64,000 nucleotides of DNA from CAZRAL01 sp964598005. GTDB taxonomy: Bacteria > Pseudomonadota > Gammaproteobacteria > Burkholderiales > Usitatibacteraceae. The stretch is taken from contig CAZRAL010000002.1 in NCBI GenBank assembly GCA_964598005.1, forward strand, positions 43,616 through 107,615, given 5' to 3'. The translations under genes and the position numbers were made by a program. Position 1 is the first letter of the stretch, and every line of letters starts with the position of its first letter. Below, in pieces: positions 8,642-18,212 of the stretch. The notes below the pieces were generated by a model, which was not told the DNA's origin, searched no databases, and saw only the letters and a program-made list of their open reading frames with translations.

Positions 8642-9862
8642 ATGACTGCACCACAACATGCCCACCATCGCACGCCGCGCTGGCTATTGGCGATGCTGCT
8701 TGCCGCGCTGGCAACCTTAGGCCCATTTTCAGTCGATACTTACATGCCCGCCTTTAGTGGCATGGGGCGTGATTTGGGTGCCTCCATGTTGCAAATGCAG
8801 CAGACCTTGTCGGTCTATCTTGCCGCATTCGCCTTCATGTTCCTGTTTCATGGGGCGCTGTCAGACAGCTTTGGTCGCAAGCCGGTCATTCTCGCTGGTC
8901 TGGTCGTATTTATGCTGGCTTCGGTAGGTTGTGCACTATCGCAAAATATTGGTCAATTGATTGTATTTCGCGCGCTGCAAGGTCTATCAGTGGGCGCGGG
9001 GATGGTAGTTGGGCGCGCGATCATCCGCGATCTATTCAGCGCGGCTGATGCCCAGCGGCTGATGTCCATGGTCACATTATGGTTTGGCTTGGCGCCCGCC
9101 ATTGCGCCCATATTGGGGGGCTACTTTTACCAATGGTGGGGCTGGACTTCGATCTTCTGGTTTTTGGCCATTCTCAGCGCCATTCTTATTGTCATGAGCT
9201 ACAAGAGCTTTCACGAAACCTTGCCGCGAGCGCACCGACAGGCATTTCGCCCTGGCCCCTTGTTAAGCGGTTATCGAGAGGTGGGGATTTCACCGGCATT
9301 TTTGCTGCTTTCACTGGTGGTGGGGCTCAATTTCAACGGGTTTTTTCTTTACATTGTTTCAGCACCGGTTTTCCTCCCGGAACAACTGGGTTTGGGGCCA
9401 CACGAATACGCATGGCTGTTTTTTCCCAGTATCGCGGGCATCATGCTCGGCGCCTTTATTTCTGGCCGAGTCGCCGGCAAAGTAAAACCGCAGGATACGG
9501 TGAGACACGCCTACTGGTTCATGGGAGCCGCGGTGCTTTTCAATCTGCTATTTTCATTTTTGGCCAAACCGGCATTGCCGTGGTCAGTGCTGCCTATTTT
9601 TATTTACGCCATCGGCTCCGCCATGGCGATGCCATCGATTTCATTGATGGTGCTGGACCTGTTTCCAACCCGGCGGGGAATGGCTGCCTCTTTGCAAGGA
9701 TTTGTTTCGGGAGTAGTCAATGCCGTGGTGGCGGGACTCGTCTCGCCCGCTGTATCACACAACCCAAAATGGTTAGCGGTAGGCATGGCGGGATTGATGC
9801 TATCCGGGCTGACCTGCTGGGTTGGCTATCGATCCCTTGCCTCGCATGTTTCAAGAGCATAA
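8642..9862 (+). CDS. Bcr/CflA-family multidrug efflux MFS transporter
   Basis: 406 aa with about 12 hydrophobic segments. The family signature is visible: STDTYMPA-like segment PFSVDTYMPAF at the end of TM1, the motif-A loop GALSDSFGRKPV between TM2 and TM3, and RALQGLSVGAGMVVGRAIIRD in TM4. Such inner-membrane proton antiporters export drugs or small metabolites; the substrate here is unknown. It is a single gene, bounded by the rpoD terminator and, on the other side, by the gshB-tail repeat array 17 bp after its stop. Confidence 0.9.
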   Translation: MTAPQHAHHRTPRWLLAMLLAALATLGPFSVDTYMPAFSGMGRDLGASMLQMQQTLSVYLAAFAFMFLFHGALSDSFGRKPVILAGLVVFMLASVGCALSQNIGQLIVFRALQGLSVGAGMVVGRAIIRDLFSAADAQRLMSMVTLWFGLAPAIAPILGGYFYQWWGWTSIFWFLAILSAILIVMSYKSFHETLPRAHRQAFRPGPLLSGYREVGISPAFLLLSLVVGLNFNGFFLYIVSAPVFLPEQLGLGPHEYAWLFFPSIAGIMLGAFISGRVAGKVKPQDTVRHAYWFMGAAVLFNLLFSFLAKPALPWSVLPIFIYAIGSAMAMPSISLMVLDLFPTRRGMAASLQGFVSGVVNAVVAGLVSPAVSHNPKWLAVGMAGLMLSGLTCWVGYRSLASHVSRA

Positions 9863-9879
9863 TCATGGCTTCAGCGGCA

Positions 9880-10255
9880 GTCGCCGCAAGCCAACCGGTC
9901 AAGCTTCGATAATGTCCAGCATCGTTGCTGCCGAGTTAAAACCCGTTTGTTCAAAGATTTCTACCATGCAGGTGCGGCGCGCACCCGGTGAGGGGAGCGC
10001 AGCGACCTTGGTGCGGTAGTCGCCGCAAGCCAACCGGTCAGGCTTCGATAGCATCCAACATCATCGCAGCCGAGTTAAAGCCAGTCTGGTCAAAGATTTC
10101 TACCATGCAGGTGCGGCGCGCACCCGGTGAGGGGAGCGCAGCGACCTTGGTGCGGTAGTCGCCGCAAGCCAACCGGTCAGGCTTCGATAGCATCCAACAT
10201 CATCGCAGCCGAGTTAAAGCCAGTCTGGTCAAAAATTTCGACCATGCAGGTTGGC
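9880..10255. repeat. 139-bp tandem array built from the gshB 3' end
   Basis: Two full units (about 9880-10018 and 10019-10157) plus the 3' end of intact gshB (10158-about 10255) form a tandem array with an exact 139-bp period: the gshB-type stop codons lie at 9899, 10038 and 10177. Each unit carries about 94 bp matching the gshB end (minus strand) and about 45 bp replacing the adjacent gshB sequence. The two units nearest gshB are almost identical. The outermost unit differs at about a dozen positions, eight of eleven changed codons being synonymous, so it diverged while still coding. Confidence 0.9.
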
Positions 10256-11109
10256 GACGTCACATTGACCTCGGTCAGGTAGTCGCCAATAACATCGATT
10301 CCGACCAGAAGCAACCCATCGTTTACCAACTGCGAGCCAATCTGCTCGACGATATCACGATCCCGAGTGGACAGCGGTTGGGCTACACCGCGTCCGCCTG
10401 CAGCCAGATTGCCGCGCGTTTCGCCCGCCTTGGGGATACGTGCGAGCGCATAAGGAGCCGGTTTTCCGTCGATGATCAGGATACGTTTGTCGCCCTGAGC
10501 AATAGCAGGAATGTACTGCTGGATCATCACGGTTTCACCCCCCAGCCGGGTTTGCACCTCGAGGAGCGCATTGCGATTGGGGTCGTCGGAACGAACGCGG
10601 AATATGGAGGTGCCCCCCATGCCATCAAGTTTTTTGAGAATGGTGTCCTGGTATTCCTCGATAAATGCGTTGAGGCGCAAGAGATCACACGTAACCAAAG
10701 TGGGAACGGTAAAAGCCGGAAACCGGGCAATGGCGAGTTTTTCGTTGTAATCACGCAAGGCGCGTGGCCGATTGATAATTTTTGCACCCTGCTGTTCGGC
10801 CAATTCGAGCAGCAAGGTGGCGTACAGGTACTCCATATCAAAGGGTGGATCCTTGCGCATGAAAACACAATCGAAGTCAGCAAGCACATGCTCGGATTCT
10901 GCTTCGATGCGATACCACGCATGGTTATCTTCGAGTAGCGCCACGCGGCATACCCGCGCCACCACCGCGCCTCCTGTCCATGCCATATGCCGGGCTTCAA
11001 AGGTAAAGATCTGGTGCCCGCGCCGCACGGCCTCGCGCATGATGAAAACCGAGGTGTCTTTATAAGCCTTGAGTTGATCGAGCGGATCAACGATGAATGC
11101 GATTTTCAT
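10177..11109 (-). CDS. gshB: Glutathione synthetase
   Basis: Joins gamma-glutamylcysteine and glycine using ATP, the second step of glutathione synthesis. 310 aa. N-terminal PreATP-grasp domain (KIAFIVDPLDQLKAYKDTS), then the ATP-grasp core with RKDPPFDMEY, NRPRALRDYNEKL, KKLDGMGG, GDKRILIIDG, GGRG and the C-terminal NVTSPT. After NVTSPT the common Gly is replaced by Cys-Met. It lies 17 bp downstream of gshA in the same operon. The last 94 bp are duplicated twice downstream. Confidence 0.96.
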   Translation of the reverse strand: MKIAFIVDPLDQLKAYKDTSVFIMREAVRRGHQIFTFEARHMAWTGGAVVARVCRVALLEDNHAWYRIEAESEHVLADFDCVFMRKDPPFDMEYLYATLLLELAEQQGAKIINRPRALRDYNEKLAIARFPAFTVPTLVTCDLLRLNAFIEEYQDTILKKLDGMGGTSIFRVRSDDPNRNALLEVQTRLGGETVMIQQYIPAIAQGDKRILIIDGKPAPYALARIPKAGETRGNLAAGGRGVAQPLSTRDRDIVEQIGSQLVNDGLLLVGIDVIGDYLTEVNVTSPTCMVEIFDQTGFNSAAMMLDAIEA

Positions 11110-11126
11110 GGGCTTGCTCGATGAAG

Positions 11127-12419
11127 TTAAATGGTTACCGTTTCAGCCAACTGCTCGATTTCCAGCGCAGCCGCCAGCAGCGCCAGCCGCGCCACTACGC
11201 CATAAGTGTAAAAGCGATTGGGCGGCGCATCGGGAGCGTCCATGCAATCGGGGGTGTGGCAATCGGTTTCAAACGCCAGCGGTACGAAGCTCATGCCGCG
11301 CGAGTTCAGGTTTTCGTCGATGCCACGATCCGTATTGATGCGATAAAAACCACCAACCACGAAATGATCGATCATATACACCACCGGTTCGGCCACTGCG
11401 CCGTTGATGTTTTCAAACGTGTAAACGCCTTCCTGAATAATGACTTCATTGACTTCAAGCCCCTCTTTCACCACGGCCATTTTGTTGCGTTCCTTGCGGT
11501 TCAAATCGCGCACATCGTCTGGTGAGCGTGCCGTCATGATGCCCATGCCGTAGGTACCGGAGTCGGCTTTCACGATCACGAAAGGTTTTTCGCTAATCCC
11601 GTATTCCTTGTATTTTGCCGCCACATCGCCAAGCACCGCTTCCACATTGGCCGCCAGGCAATCTTCCCCGGTTTTGGCAGAGAAATCGACCTTTCCGCAC
11701 TGGCTGAAATAAGGATTGATGAGCCACGGATCGATGCCGATTAATTTGGCGAATTCCTCCGCCACACGGTCATAGGCGTGAAAATGCAGGGTCTTGCGCC
11801 GATTGGTCCAGCCGGCATAAAGCGGCGGGACGACGGCTTGCTGCAAATTTTTAAGGATGTCGGGCACCCCTGCGGATAAATCGTTATTCAGCAAAATCGC
11901 ACAGGGATCAAATTTATCGCCATCCCCGACCGTGACACGATTACCGGTTCGTTTCACTGGCTCCAATGTCAATTTTTCGCCATTGGGCAAATCCAGTACA
12001 GTGGGCGCATTGATTTCCGGCAACAAGCTGCCGATACGCACCGCCAGCCCCGCGCGGGTGAGAATGCGGTGCAGGGCCGCCACATTTTGCAGGTAGAAAG
12101 TATTGCGCGTGTGATTTTCCGGAATCAACAAAAAACGCTGCACATCCGGACATATTTTTTCGACAGCGGACATCGTGGCCTGCACGCATAAGGTCAAAAA
12201 ATCGGGGTTGAGGTTATTGAATCCGCCGGGAAACAGATTGGTATCAACGGGCGCCAGCTTGAAACCCGCATTGCGTAAATCCACCGAGGAATAAAATGGA
12301 ATCGTGTGCTCCTGCCACTGGTTGCGAAACCAGCGCTCAATGGCAGGCATGGCATCAAGAATTTTCTTTTCGAGATCGAAAAGCGGGCCGGAGAGCGAAG
12401 TCGTAAGATGGGGAACCAT
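11127..12419 (-). CDS. gshA: Glutamate-cysteine ligase (proteobacterial GshA type)
   Basis: First and rate-limiting step of glutathione synthesis. About 430 aa of the betaproteobacterial type, recognised by the N-terminal block LEKKILDAMPAIERWF, the PFYSSVDLRNAGFKLAPVDT segment and NLFPGGFNNL, and by KADSGTYGMGIMT further on. It is unrelated in length to the E. coli enzyme. The family start corresponds to the ATG at 12419; the open frame reaches a TTG at 12452, and neither has a strong ribosome site. It is followed by gshB after 17 bp. Confidence 0.93.
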   Translation of the reverse strand: MVPHLTTSLSGPLFDLEKKILDAMPAIERWFRNQWQEHTIPFYSSVDLRNAGFKLAPVDTNLFPGGFNNLNPDFLTLCVQATMSAVEKICPDVQRFLLIPENHTRNTFYLQNVAALHRILTRAGLAVRIGSLLPEINAPTVLDLPNGEKLTLEPVKRTGNRVTVGDGDKFDPCAILLNNDLSAGVPDILKNLQQAVVPPLYAGWTNRRKTLHFHAYDRVAEEFAKLIGIDPWLINPYFSQCGKVDFSAKTGEDCLAANVEAVLGDVAAKYKEYGISEKPFVIVKADSGTYGMGIMTARSPDDVRDLNRKERNKMAVVKEGLEVNEVIIQEGVYTFENINGAVAEPVVYMIDHFVVGGFYRINTDRGIDENLNSRGMSFVPLAFETDCHTPDCMDAPDAPPNRFYTYGVVARLALLAAALEIEQLAETVTI

Positions 12420-12668
12420 GTGTTGTGGGTGTATTGAGTTGCGCGCGTTCAAGGAAAAAAATTATCTCCGGCATTATCCTGTCTGCCGGATTCGGGAAGC
12501 CAAGTTTACTCTGAAATCGGACTGTTTCTGGATTGTTTCAACAAGGCGAATCGATGAGCGATGATAAAATTACCCACCATCAGATATCTTTCGAAACGGT
12601 CGCGCGCGAAGCAAGGGAAAAATAACAGCCCTGCAGGATCAGGGGCTATAAAACTCACCTCGAAAACG

Positions 12669-13019
12669 ATGACTCCTGCGCATACGATCAGTTTGACTAT
12701 CCTGCTATTAATTGCGTCCAATGTTTTCATGACGTTCGCCTGGTATGGCCATCTGAAAAACCTCAACAATAAACCCTGGATCATTGCCGCATTGGTATCC
12801 TGGGGAATCGCATTATGCGAGTATCTTTTACAGGTTCCCGCCAATCGTATCGGCTTTACCGTCATGAATCTCGGTCAACTCAAAATTGTGCAAGAGGTCA
12901 TTACCTTAACGGTTTTTGTACCGTTCGCCGTGATCTACATGAACGAGCCTTTTAAATGGAATTACGTATGGGCTGGTTTATGCATGATTGGTGCAGTCTA
13001 TTTTATTTTCAAAAATTGA
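12669..13019 (+). CDS. DUF486 family small membrane protein
   Basis: 116 aa with four hydrophobic helices, like half of a DMT transporter. DUF486 hallmarks are FMTFAWYGHL, a middle LCEYLLQVPANRIG and the C-terminal WAGLCMIGAVYFIFKN. Function unknown. The ATG at 12669 gives the usual family length; the open frame begins earlier at 12561. It is divergent from gshA and lies 22 bp ahead of mpl, so it may be co-transcribed with mpl. Confidence 0.85.
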   Translation: MTPAHTISLTILLLIASNVFMTFAWYGHLKNLNNKPWIIAALVSWGIALCEYLLQVPANRIGFTVMNLGQLKIVQEVITLTVFVPFAVIYMNEPFKWNYVWAGLCMIGAVYFIFKN

Positions 13020-13041
13020 AGAACCTCTAAATTCCACGATC

Positions 13042-14427
13042 ATGCATATTCACATCCTTGGTATTTGCGGCACCTTTATGGGCGGATTGGCGGTATTGGC
13101 CAAAGAGGCAGGGCATACCGTGACGGGTTGCGATAGTGAAGTCTATCCCCCCATGTCCACCCAGCTCAGCGCACAAGGGATCACCCTGCATCAAGGCTTC
13201 GACGCGGCACAGCTCGACCACTTCAAGGCCGATCTTTTTGTGGTGGGGAATGTGGCGAAGCGTGGCATGCCCGTTATTGAAGCAATCTTGAATCAAGGCC
13301 TGCCCTATATTTCCGGCCCGCAGTGGCTGGGCGAAAACATTTTGCGTGGCAAATGGGTACTGGCCGTTGCGGGAACGCACGGAAAAACCACGACCGCATC
13401 CATACTGGCCTGGATTCTGGATTATGCCGGGATGGCGCCCGGTTTTTTGATCGGCGGCATCCCCAAAAATTTTGCCATCAGTGCGCGCAGCCCCAAAGGA
13501 GATTCGCCCTTTTTTGTCATCGAGGCCGATGAATACGATACGGCTTTTTTCGATAAACGCAGCAAGTTCGTTCACTACCGTCCTCGCACGGCCATTCTCA
13601 ATAATCTCGAATACGATCACGCCGATATTTTCCCGAATGTGGAAGCGATTGAAACGCAATTTCATCATCTGGTGCGTACGATTCCCGCAGATGGGCTTAT
13701 TGTTGCCTGCGGTGGAGATACTCATCTGGACCGCGCCCTTGCCAAAGGGTGCTGGACGCCAGTCGAGCGTTTCGGGCCGGGCCAGCGCTGGGATTTCAGA
13801 CGGGGTGAAGTCGAAGGGCAGTTTGAAGTTTTGCTCCAGCCGCAATCTGAGCCTGAAACAGGCAAAACAGGAAAAAGTCTGGGCATGGTTGACTGGCCGC
13901 TCACCGGCACGCACAACATGATGAACGCGCTGGCTGCGTTAGCCGCGGCCCGCCATGCCGGTGTGCCATCTAAAATTGCATTGGAAGCGCTGAACGAATT
14001 TCAGGGCGTGGCGCGGCGCATGGAAATACGCGGTGTGGTAAATGGGGTAACGGTATACGATGATTTTGCACATCACCCCACTGCCATTGCCACTACGATT
14101 GCCGGCTTGCGTAAACGAGTGGGAAACGAGCGCATACTGGCGGTGCTGGAGCCACGCTCCAATACGATGAAGCTCGGCACCATGCGTGACGCCTTGCCGG
14201 GCAGCCTTGCTCTGGCTGATGCGATTCTGGTTTATGCACCCAATCTGGGCTGGAATGTGCCCGAAACCTTTGCGTCGGTTGCTGCAAAGACAGCCATTTT
14301 TGAGGACCTTGAGACACTGGTCGCGGCTATCGTCAAGCAGGCCGAGCCGGGCGATCATGTGCTTGTGATGTCGAATGGAGGATTTGGCGGGATTCACCAG
14401 AAAATCTTGGAATGCTTGGCAAAATAA
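13042..14427 (+). CDS. mpl: UDP-N-acetylmuramate:L-alanyl-gamma-D-glutamyl-meso-DAP ligase
   Basis: Murein tripeptide recycling ligase of the Mur family, 461 aa. Start HIHILGICGTFMGGLAVLA is diagnostic of Mpl; the ATP loop is AGTHGKTTTASIL; the central Mur domain has EADEYDTAFFDKRSKFVHY; the C-terminal domain has DDFAHHPTAI and LEPRSNTMKLG. The stop TAA is part of a five-base TAATT that is repeated on the far side of the inserted element at 14430-14533. Confidence 0.96.
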   Translation: MHIHILGICGTFMGGLAVLAKEAGHTVTGCDSEVYPPMSTQLSAQGITLHQGFDAAQLDHFKADLFVVGNVAKRGMPVIEAILNQGLPYISGPQWLGENILRGKWVLAVAGTHGKTTTASILAWILDYAGMAPGFLIGGIPKNFAISARSPKGDSPFFVIEADEYDTAFFDKRSKFVHYRPRTAILNNLEYDHADIFPNVEAIETQFHHLVRTIPADGLIVACGGDTHLDRALAKGCWTPVERFGPGQRWDFRRGEVEGQFEVLLQPQSEPETGKTGKSLGMVDWPLTGTHNMMNALAALAAARHAGVPSKIALEALNEFQGVARRMEIRGVVNGVTVYDDFAHHPTAIATTIAGLRKRVGNERILAVLEPRSNTMKLGTMRDALPGSLALADAILVYAPNLGWNVPETFASVAAKTAIFEDLETLVAAIVKQAEPGDHVLVMSNGGFGGIHQKILECLAK

Positions 14428-14429
14428 TT

Positions 14430-14533
14430 GAGGACTTACGCAAAATTGTTCCAGCAAGGCGCAGCGACGCAGGCAGTACAAGTTGTACGACCAGGCGCTA
14501 CAACACAACTGGGGCAGTTTTGCGTAAGTCCTG
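14430..14533. mobile_element. 104-bp MITE-like element between mpl and yqiA
   Basis: Terminal inverted repeats of about 19 bp (GAGGACTTACGCAAAATTG at 14430-14448 and its near-complement ending at 14533; 17 of 19 positions match) enclose a short non-coding centre with a smaller palindrome around GTACAAGTTGTAC. A possible 5-bp target duplication, TAATT, sits on both sides (14425-14429 and 14534-14538). There is no transposase, so it would be moved in trans. It inserted exactly at the mpl stop/yqiA start. Confidence 0.75.
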
Positions 14534-14538
14534 TAATT

Positions 14539-15114
14539 TTGTATCTGCATGGTTTCAGGAGTGCACCACAATCAGTAAAAGCACGCCAGCTTAAAGCCTT
14601 CTTGGCTCAGCACGGCTTGGCGCATTCCTTCGTCTGTCCCGCATTATCTTTTGAGCCTGAGCAGGCCATGCGCGACGTGGAGGCGACATATGGGACGTGT
14701 AAACCGGATCAAGTAACTTTGATCGGCAGTTCGCTGGGTGGCCACTATGCTACATACCTGGCCGAAAAATACGGCTGGCGCGCCATTCTGGTCAACCCGG
14801 CCGTGGGTGCGCATCGCACACTGCAGCCTTATATCGGCGAGCAGACGAATCTATATACGGGTGAAGTATTTACATTCACGCTGCAGCATCTTGAATTTCT
14901 CAGCCGGATTTTTCCGCAACGGATTACCCAACCTGCGCGCTATTGGCTGATGGTAGAGACTGGCGATGAGTTGCTCGATTATCGGTGCGCCGTTGATTAT
15001 TACGCGGGTGCAAAACAAACCATCATTACCGGCGGCGACCATTCGTTTCAGGCCTGGGAAAAATTTTTACCTGAGGTGATGCCTTTTTCCCGTCTGTCAT
15101 CAAAACTAACTTGA
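14539..15114 (+). CDS. YqiA-family alpha/beta hydrolase (esterase)
   Basis: UPF0227/YqiA esterase family, about 191 aa. Core: LYLHGFRSAPQS at the start of the fold, nucleophile elbow GSSLGGHYA, acid region ETGDELLDY and catalytic His in GGDHSF. The natural start is uncertain because a MITE-like element is inserted right before LYLHGF. The TTG at 14539 is in frame but lacks a clear ribosome site. The frame is also open back through the element to a TTG at 14428, which would add 37 element-encoded residues. Confidence 0.85.
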   Translation: MYLHGFRSAPQSVKARQLKAFLAQHGLAHSFVCPALSFEPEQAMRDVEATYGTCKPDQVTLIGSSLGGHYATYLAEKYGWRAILVNPAVGAHRTLQPYIGEQTNLYTGEVFTFTLQHLEFLSRIFPQRITQPARYWLMVETGDELLDYRCAVDYYAGAKQTIITGGDHSFQAWEKFLPEVMPFSRLSSKLT

Positions 15115-15194
15115 ATAAAGCCAGGCCGGGGCCAGGCTGCACGAGGCAGGTATAATTCGGCATCTGTTTTTTCGCAGTGACTGCTGTTTCCCTC

Positions 15195-17048
15195 ATGAAT
15201 GTTTTTTACGAAGAAGATGGCGGGTTCAAGGTTGCTCACGTCATGGCCGATACGGGCACCTCTTTACAGGTTGAAACACTGAGTGGCAAACGCAGCAAAA
15301 TCAAAAGTGCGAGTGTATTACTGCGCTTTGCAACGCCCGGTTTAAGTGAATTCATGCCGCTTTGCGAAAAATTGGCGGCTGATATCGATGCCGATTTTCT
15401 TTGGCAGGTTTGTGGAGTAGAGGAGTTCGGTTTTGAAGCCCTGGCCCAGGAATACGTAGGACGCCCGCCCACCGCCCCGGAGGCCGCTGCCGTCATTCTG
15501 AAATTGCATGGCTCGCCGATGTATTTCTACAAAAAGGGCAAGGGCCACTATCGCGCCGCACCAAAAGAAAATTTGCAAGCCGCACTGGCCAGCATCGAAC
15601 GCAAGAAGCGCGAGGCCGAGCAGGCTGCAAGCTGGATCGCTCAACTACAGGCACAAACGCTGCCTGAAGAAATGCGCCCGCATCTCAACATGCTGTTATA
15701 CAAGCCAGACCGCAATACCTTGCTGGTCAAAGCGGCCGAAGAAGCGGTGGCGTTGACCGGTACGCCACTGCCCCAGCTATTGGCTCAGGCTGGCGCATGG
15801 CCAGATCGGGAAAATGCCCATTACCATTATCATCTGGGCAAGTTTCTGGCGGAATATTTTCCTCATGGCCACGATAGCGATACCACCGTTTTCGATGTGC
15901 GCATGCCTGAAAATCTTCCGCAGGCTACGGTACAGGCATTCAGCATAGACGATGCGGCCACAACCGAAATCGACGATGCTTTTTCTGTGACGCCGCAAGA
16001 TAATGGTGATTACGAAATTGGGATCCATATTGCCGCCCCCGCGTTGGCGTTTACAAATGACAGCGCGCTGGACAAGCAAGCGGCTGAGCGGCTTTCTACG
16101 GTCTATTTCCCCGGCCATAAAATCACCATGTTGCCCGCGGAGGCCATTACGCACGCTACGCTGGCGGAAGGCCGTTTCTGTGCCGCCGTGTCGCTTTATG
16201 CAACGTTCACCACAGAAGGAGAAATAAAAAGCTTGCGTTCGGCCATCGAGCGTATTTTTATCGCTCGAAATTTACGAATTGGCGAATTGGATACGTACTT
16301 TCACTCCGAGGCGATTGCCGCAAACCGGGTGGATGGTCCATTGGGGACTGAATTGCTGCTGTTGGACCGTTTTGCCAAAAAGCTCGCTGCCCGCCGTGGA
16401 AAAAACGATAACGAGCAGGATCGTACCGACTATAACTTCGATATTGCCGAGGGCCACATCACGATCACGCCGCGTAAACGCGGCAGCCCCGTCGATACCG
16501 TCGTCTCCGAGTTGATGATTTTTGCCAATACCGAGTGGGGTCGATTGCTGGCGGAAAATGAGGTGGCAGCCATTTATCGTGCACAAGCCAATATGAAAAC
16601 CCGCATGACCACCGAGGCATTGCCGCATCAGGGGCTGGGCGTGGCGCAATACGCCTGGTGCAGCTCACCGTTGCGCCGCTATGTGGATCTCATCAATCAG
16701 CGCCAGCTGGTTGCACTGTTGCGCGGTGAAGCACCCGCTTACGCCCGCCGCTCGCCGGAATTGAAGGAGTTGGCGCGCCGCTTCGACCTGACCTACGAGG
16801 CCTATGCCGAATTCCAGCGCAATCTGGAGCGCTACTGGTGTTTGCGTTATCTGGTGCAGGAAAATATCCACACTTTTCCTGCTACGGTTATTCGTGATGA
16901 AATCGTGCGCGCGGATGCGTTGCCGTTGATCGTGAAACTGGATCGCAACCCTGCCCAGCCCAGTCGCACTCCCGTGCGGGTTGGTGTAGGCGCGCTGGAC
17001 TATTGGGGCATCGGCGGAACATTTTCGTTGATAACCACGTCTGAGTGA
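15195..17048 (+). CDS. RNase II/RNB-family exoribonuclease
   Basis: About 617 aa. N-terminal region NVFYEEDGGFKVAHVMAD, then the RNB catalytic domain with the acidic cluster in DDAATTEIDDAFS (about residues 255-268), and WCSSPLRRYVDLINQRQL near the end. This is the betaproteobacterial variant that sits next to tonB. It would degrade RNA 3' to 5'. It is shorter than E. coli Rnb at the C-terminus. The ATG at 15195 matches the conserved start; a GTG at 15177 is also in frame. Confidence 0.9.
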   Translation: MNVFYEEDGGFKVAHVMADTGTSLQVETLSGKRSKIKSASVLLRFATPGLSEFMPLCEKLAADIDADFLWQVCGVEEFGFEALAQEYVGRPPTAPEAAAVILKLHGSPMYFYKKGKGHYRAAPKENLQAALASIERKKREAEQAASWIAQLQAQTLPEEMRPHLNMLLYKPDRNTLLVKAAEEAVALTGTPLPQLLAQAGAWPDRENAHYHYHLGKFLAEYFPHGHDSDTTVFDVRMPENLPQATVQAFSIDDAATTEIDDAFSVTPQDNGDYEIGIHIAAPALAFTNDSALDKQAAERLSTVYFPGHKITMLPAEAITHATLAEGRFCAAVSLYATFTTEGEIKSLRSAIERIFIARNLRIGELDTYFHSEAIAANRVDGPLGTELLLLDRFAKKLAARRGKNDNEQDRTDYNFDIAEGHITITPRKRGSPVDTVVSELMIFANTEWGRLLAENEVAAIYRAQANMKTRMTTEALPHQGLGVAQYAWCSSPLRRYVDLINQRQLVALLRGEAPAYARRSPELKELARRFDLTYEAYAEFQRNLERYWCLRYLVQENIHTFPATVIRDEIVRADALPLIVKLDRNPAQPSRTPVRVGVGALDYWGIGGTFSLITTSE

Positions 17049-17069
17049 CCCGATGATGCGGCCTGAGCC

Positions 17070-18035
17070 ATGCTGAAATCTGCACGAAAATTAAATGCGC
17101 TCGTCGATGCCCGCATCAACGCGGTGACTGATGCCATCAGCCATACCGCGCCGCCGCCGGTATTCCTGTCGATTGAAAAAGCACTGGCGATTTCAATCCC
17201 TATGCAAATCTCTGTTTGTTTGTCGCTCATCTTTCATTTGGCGCTCATTATTGGCATCGGCTTCAAACTGGTTGATCCGCAAGCATTGGCCTCCCCGCAT
17301 AATATTCTCGACGTGGTGCTGGTCAACAGCAAAACACTGGAAAGACCGCATAAAGCCGAAGCGCTGGCCCAAGCCAACCTCGATGGTGGCGGGAATACCG
17401 ATGAAAAGCGGCGCGCCAAGACCCCCCTGCCCGCTGCGGAAACAGTAGCTTCAAATGAAGCGCAGGCGGCGCAAGAACGCGTGCGGCAGCTGGAAACAGA
17501 AATGAAACAGCTGATGACACAGGCAAAATCAGCTGCAAAAGTGATTCAGGGCGAAGTTAATGAACAGCCATCCGGCTCCCCTGCACCGGTGAGCGCGGCT
17601 GAGTTGATGCAAAAATCCATCGAAATTGCCCGGCTGGAAGCGCAGATCTCGCGCGAATACGAGGCTTACCAGCAACGCCCCAAGCGCAAGTTTGTTGGCG
17701 CGCGCACGACGGAATACCGGTTTGCGCAATATGTCGATAATTGGCGGCTGAAAATTGAACGGGTAGGCAATCTGAATTATCCTGAAGAGGCACGGCTGAA
17801 AAAAATATACGGCACCCTACAGTTAACCGTGGCCATCAAACGCGATGGAGATGTTGAAGGGATCCAGATCAATAAATCATCCGGCCACAAGGTGCTTGAT
17901 CAAGCCGCCATACGCATTGTTCGCCTAGCCGCCCCGTTCGACCGTTTCCCCGACAATATCAAGCACGATACCGATATCCTGCATATCACCCGTACCTGGA
18001 TATTCACCAAGAGCGACCAGCTGACTGCGGAATAG
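17070..18035 (+). CDS. TonB-family energy-transducing protein
   Basis: 321 aa. One membrane-spanning segment at about residues 47-67 (ISVCLSLIFHLALIIGIGF), a long Ala/Glu/Gln-rich periplasmic coiled-coil-like stretch (about 125-215), and a C-terminal TonB-like domain (YPEEARLKKIYGTLQLTVAI and the SGHKVLDQAAIRIV segment). It lies 21 bp after the RNB gene in a conserved pair. No TonB-dependent receptor, ExbB or ExbD is in the window. In relatives aroE often follows; here it does not. Confidence 0.85.
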   Translation: MLKSARKLNALVDARINAVTDAISHTAPPPVFLSIEKALAISIPMQISVCLSLIFHLALIIGIGFKLVDPQALASPHNILDVVLVNSKTLERPHKAEALAQANLDGGGNTDEKRRAKTPLPAAETVASNEAQAAQERVRQLETEMKQLMTQAKSAAKVIQGEVNEQPSGSPAPVSAAELMQKSIEIARLEAQISREYEAYQQRPKRKFVGARTTEYRFAQYVDNWRLKIERVGNLNYPEEARLKKIYGTLQLTVAIKRDGDVEGIQINKSSGHKVLDQAAIRIVRLAAPFDRFPDNIKHDTDILHITRTWIFTKSDQLTAE

Positions 18036-18212
18036 CAGTTTGTCGGCGATATCCGCATTTCGTCGCAGCAACGATTCAAACCTGGAGACGATTCCGGTAC
18101 CATATGACGCGCTCGAGATTGGTTCGCCAAAGAGGGAACTCCATGAGCGACGGCGTTTGGGGGCGGTATGAAACGCTGTATTGTTCAACCATTTTATAAA
18201 GGAATTTTTCGT

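Noticed and set aside
18036..18212. Remnant of aroE or mtgA between tonB and the S9 peptidase
   Set aside because: Translations in all frames show none of the motifs of either gene; only short chance frames are present.
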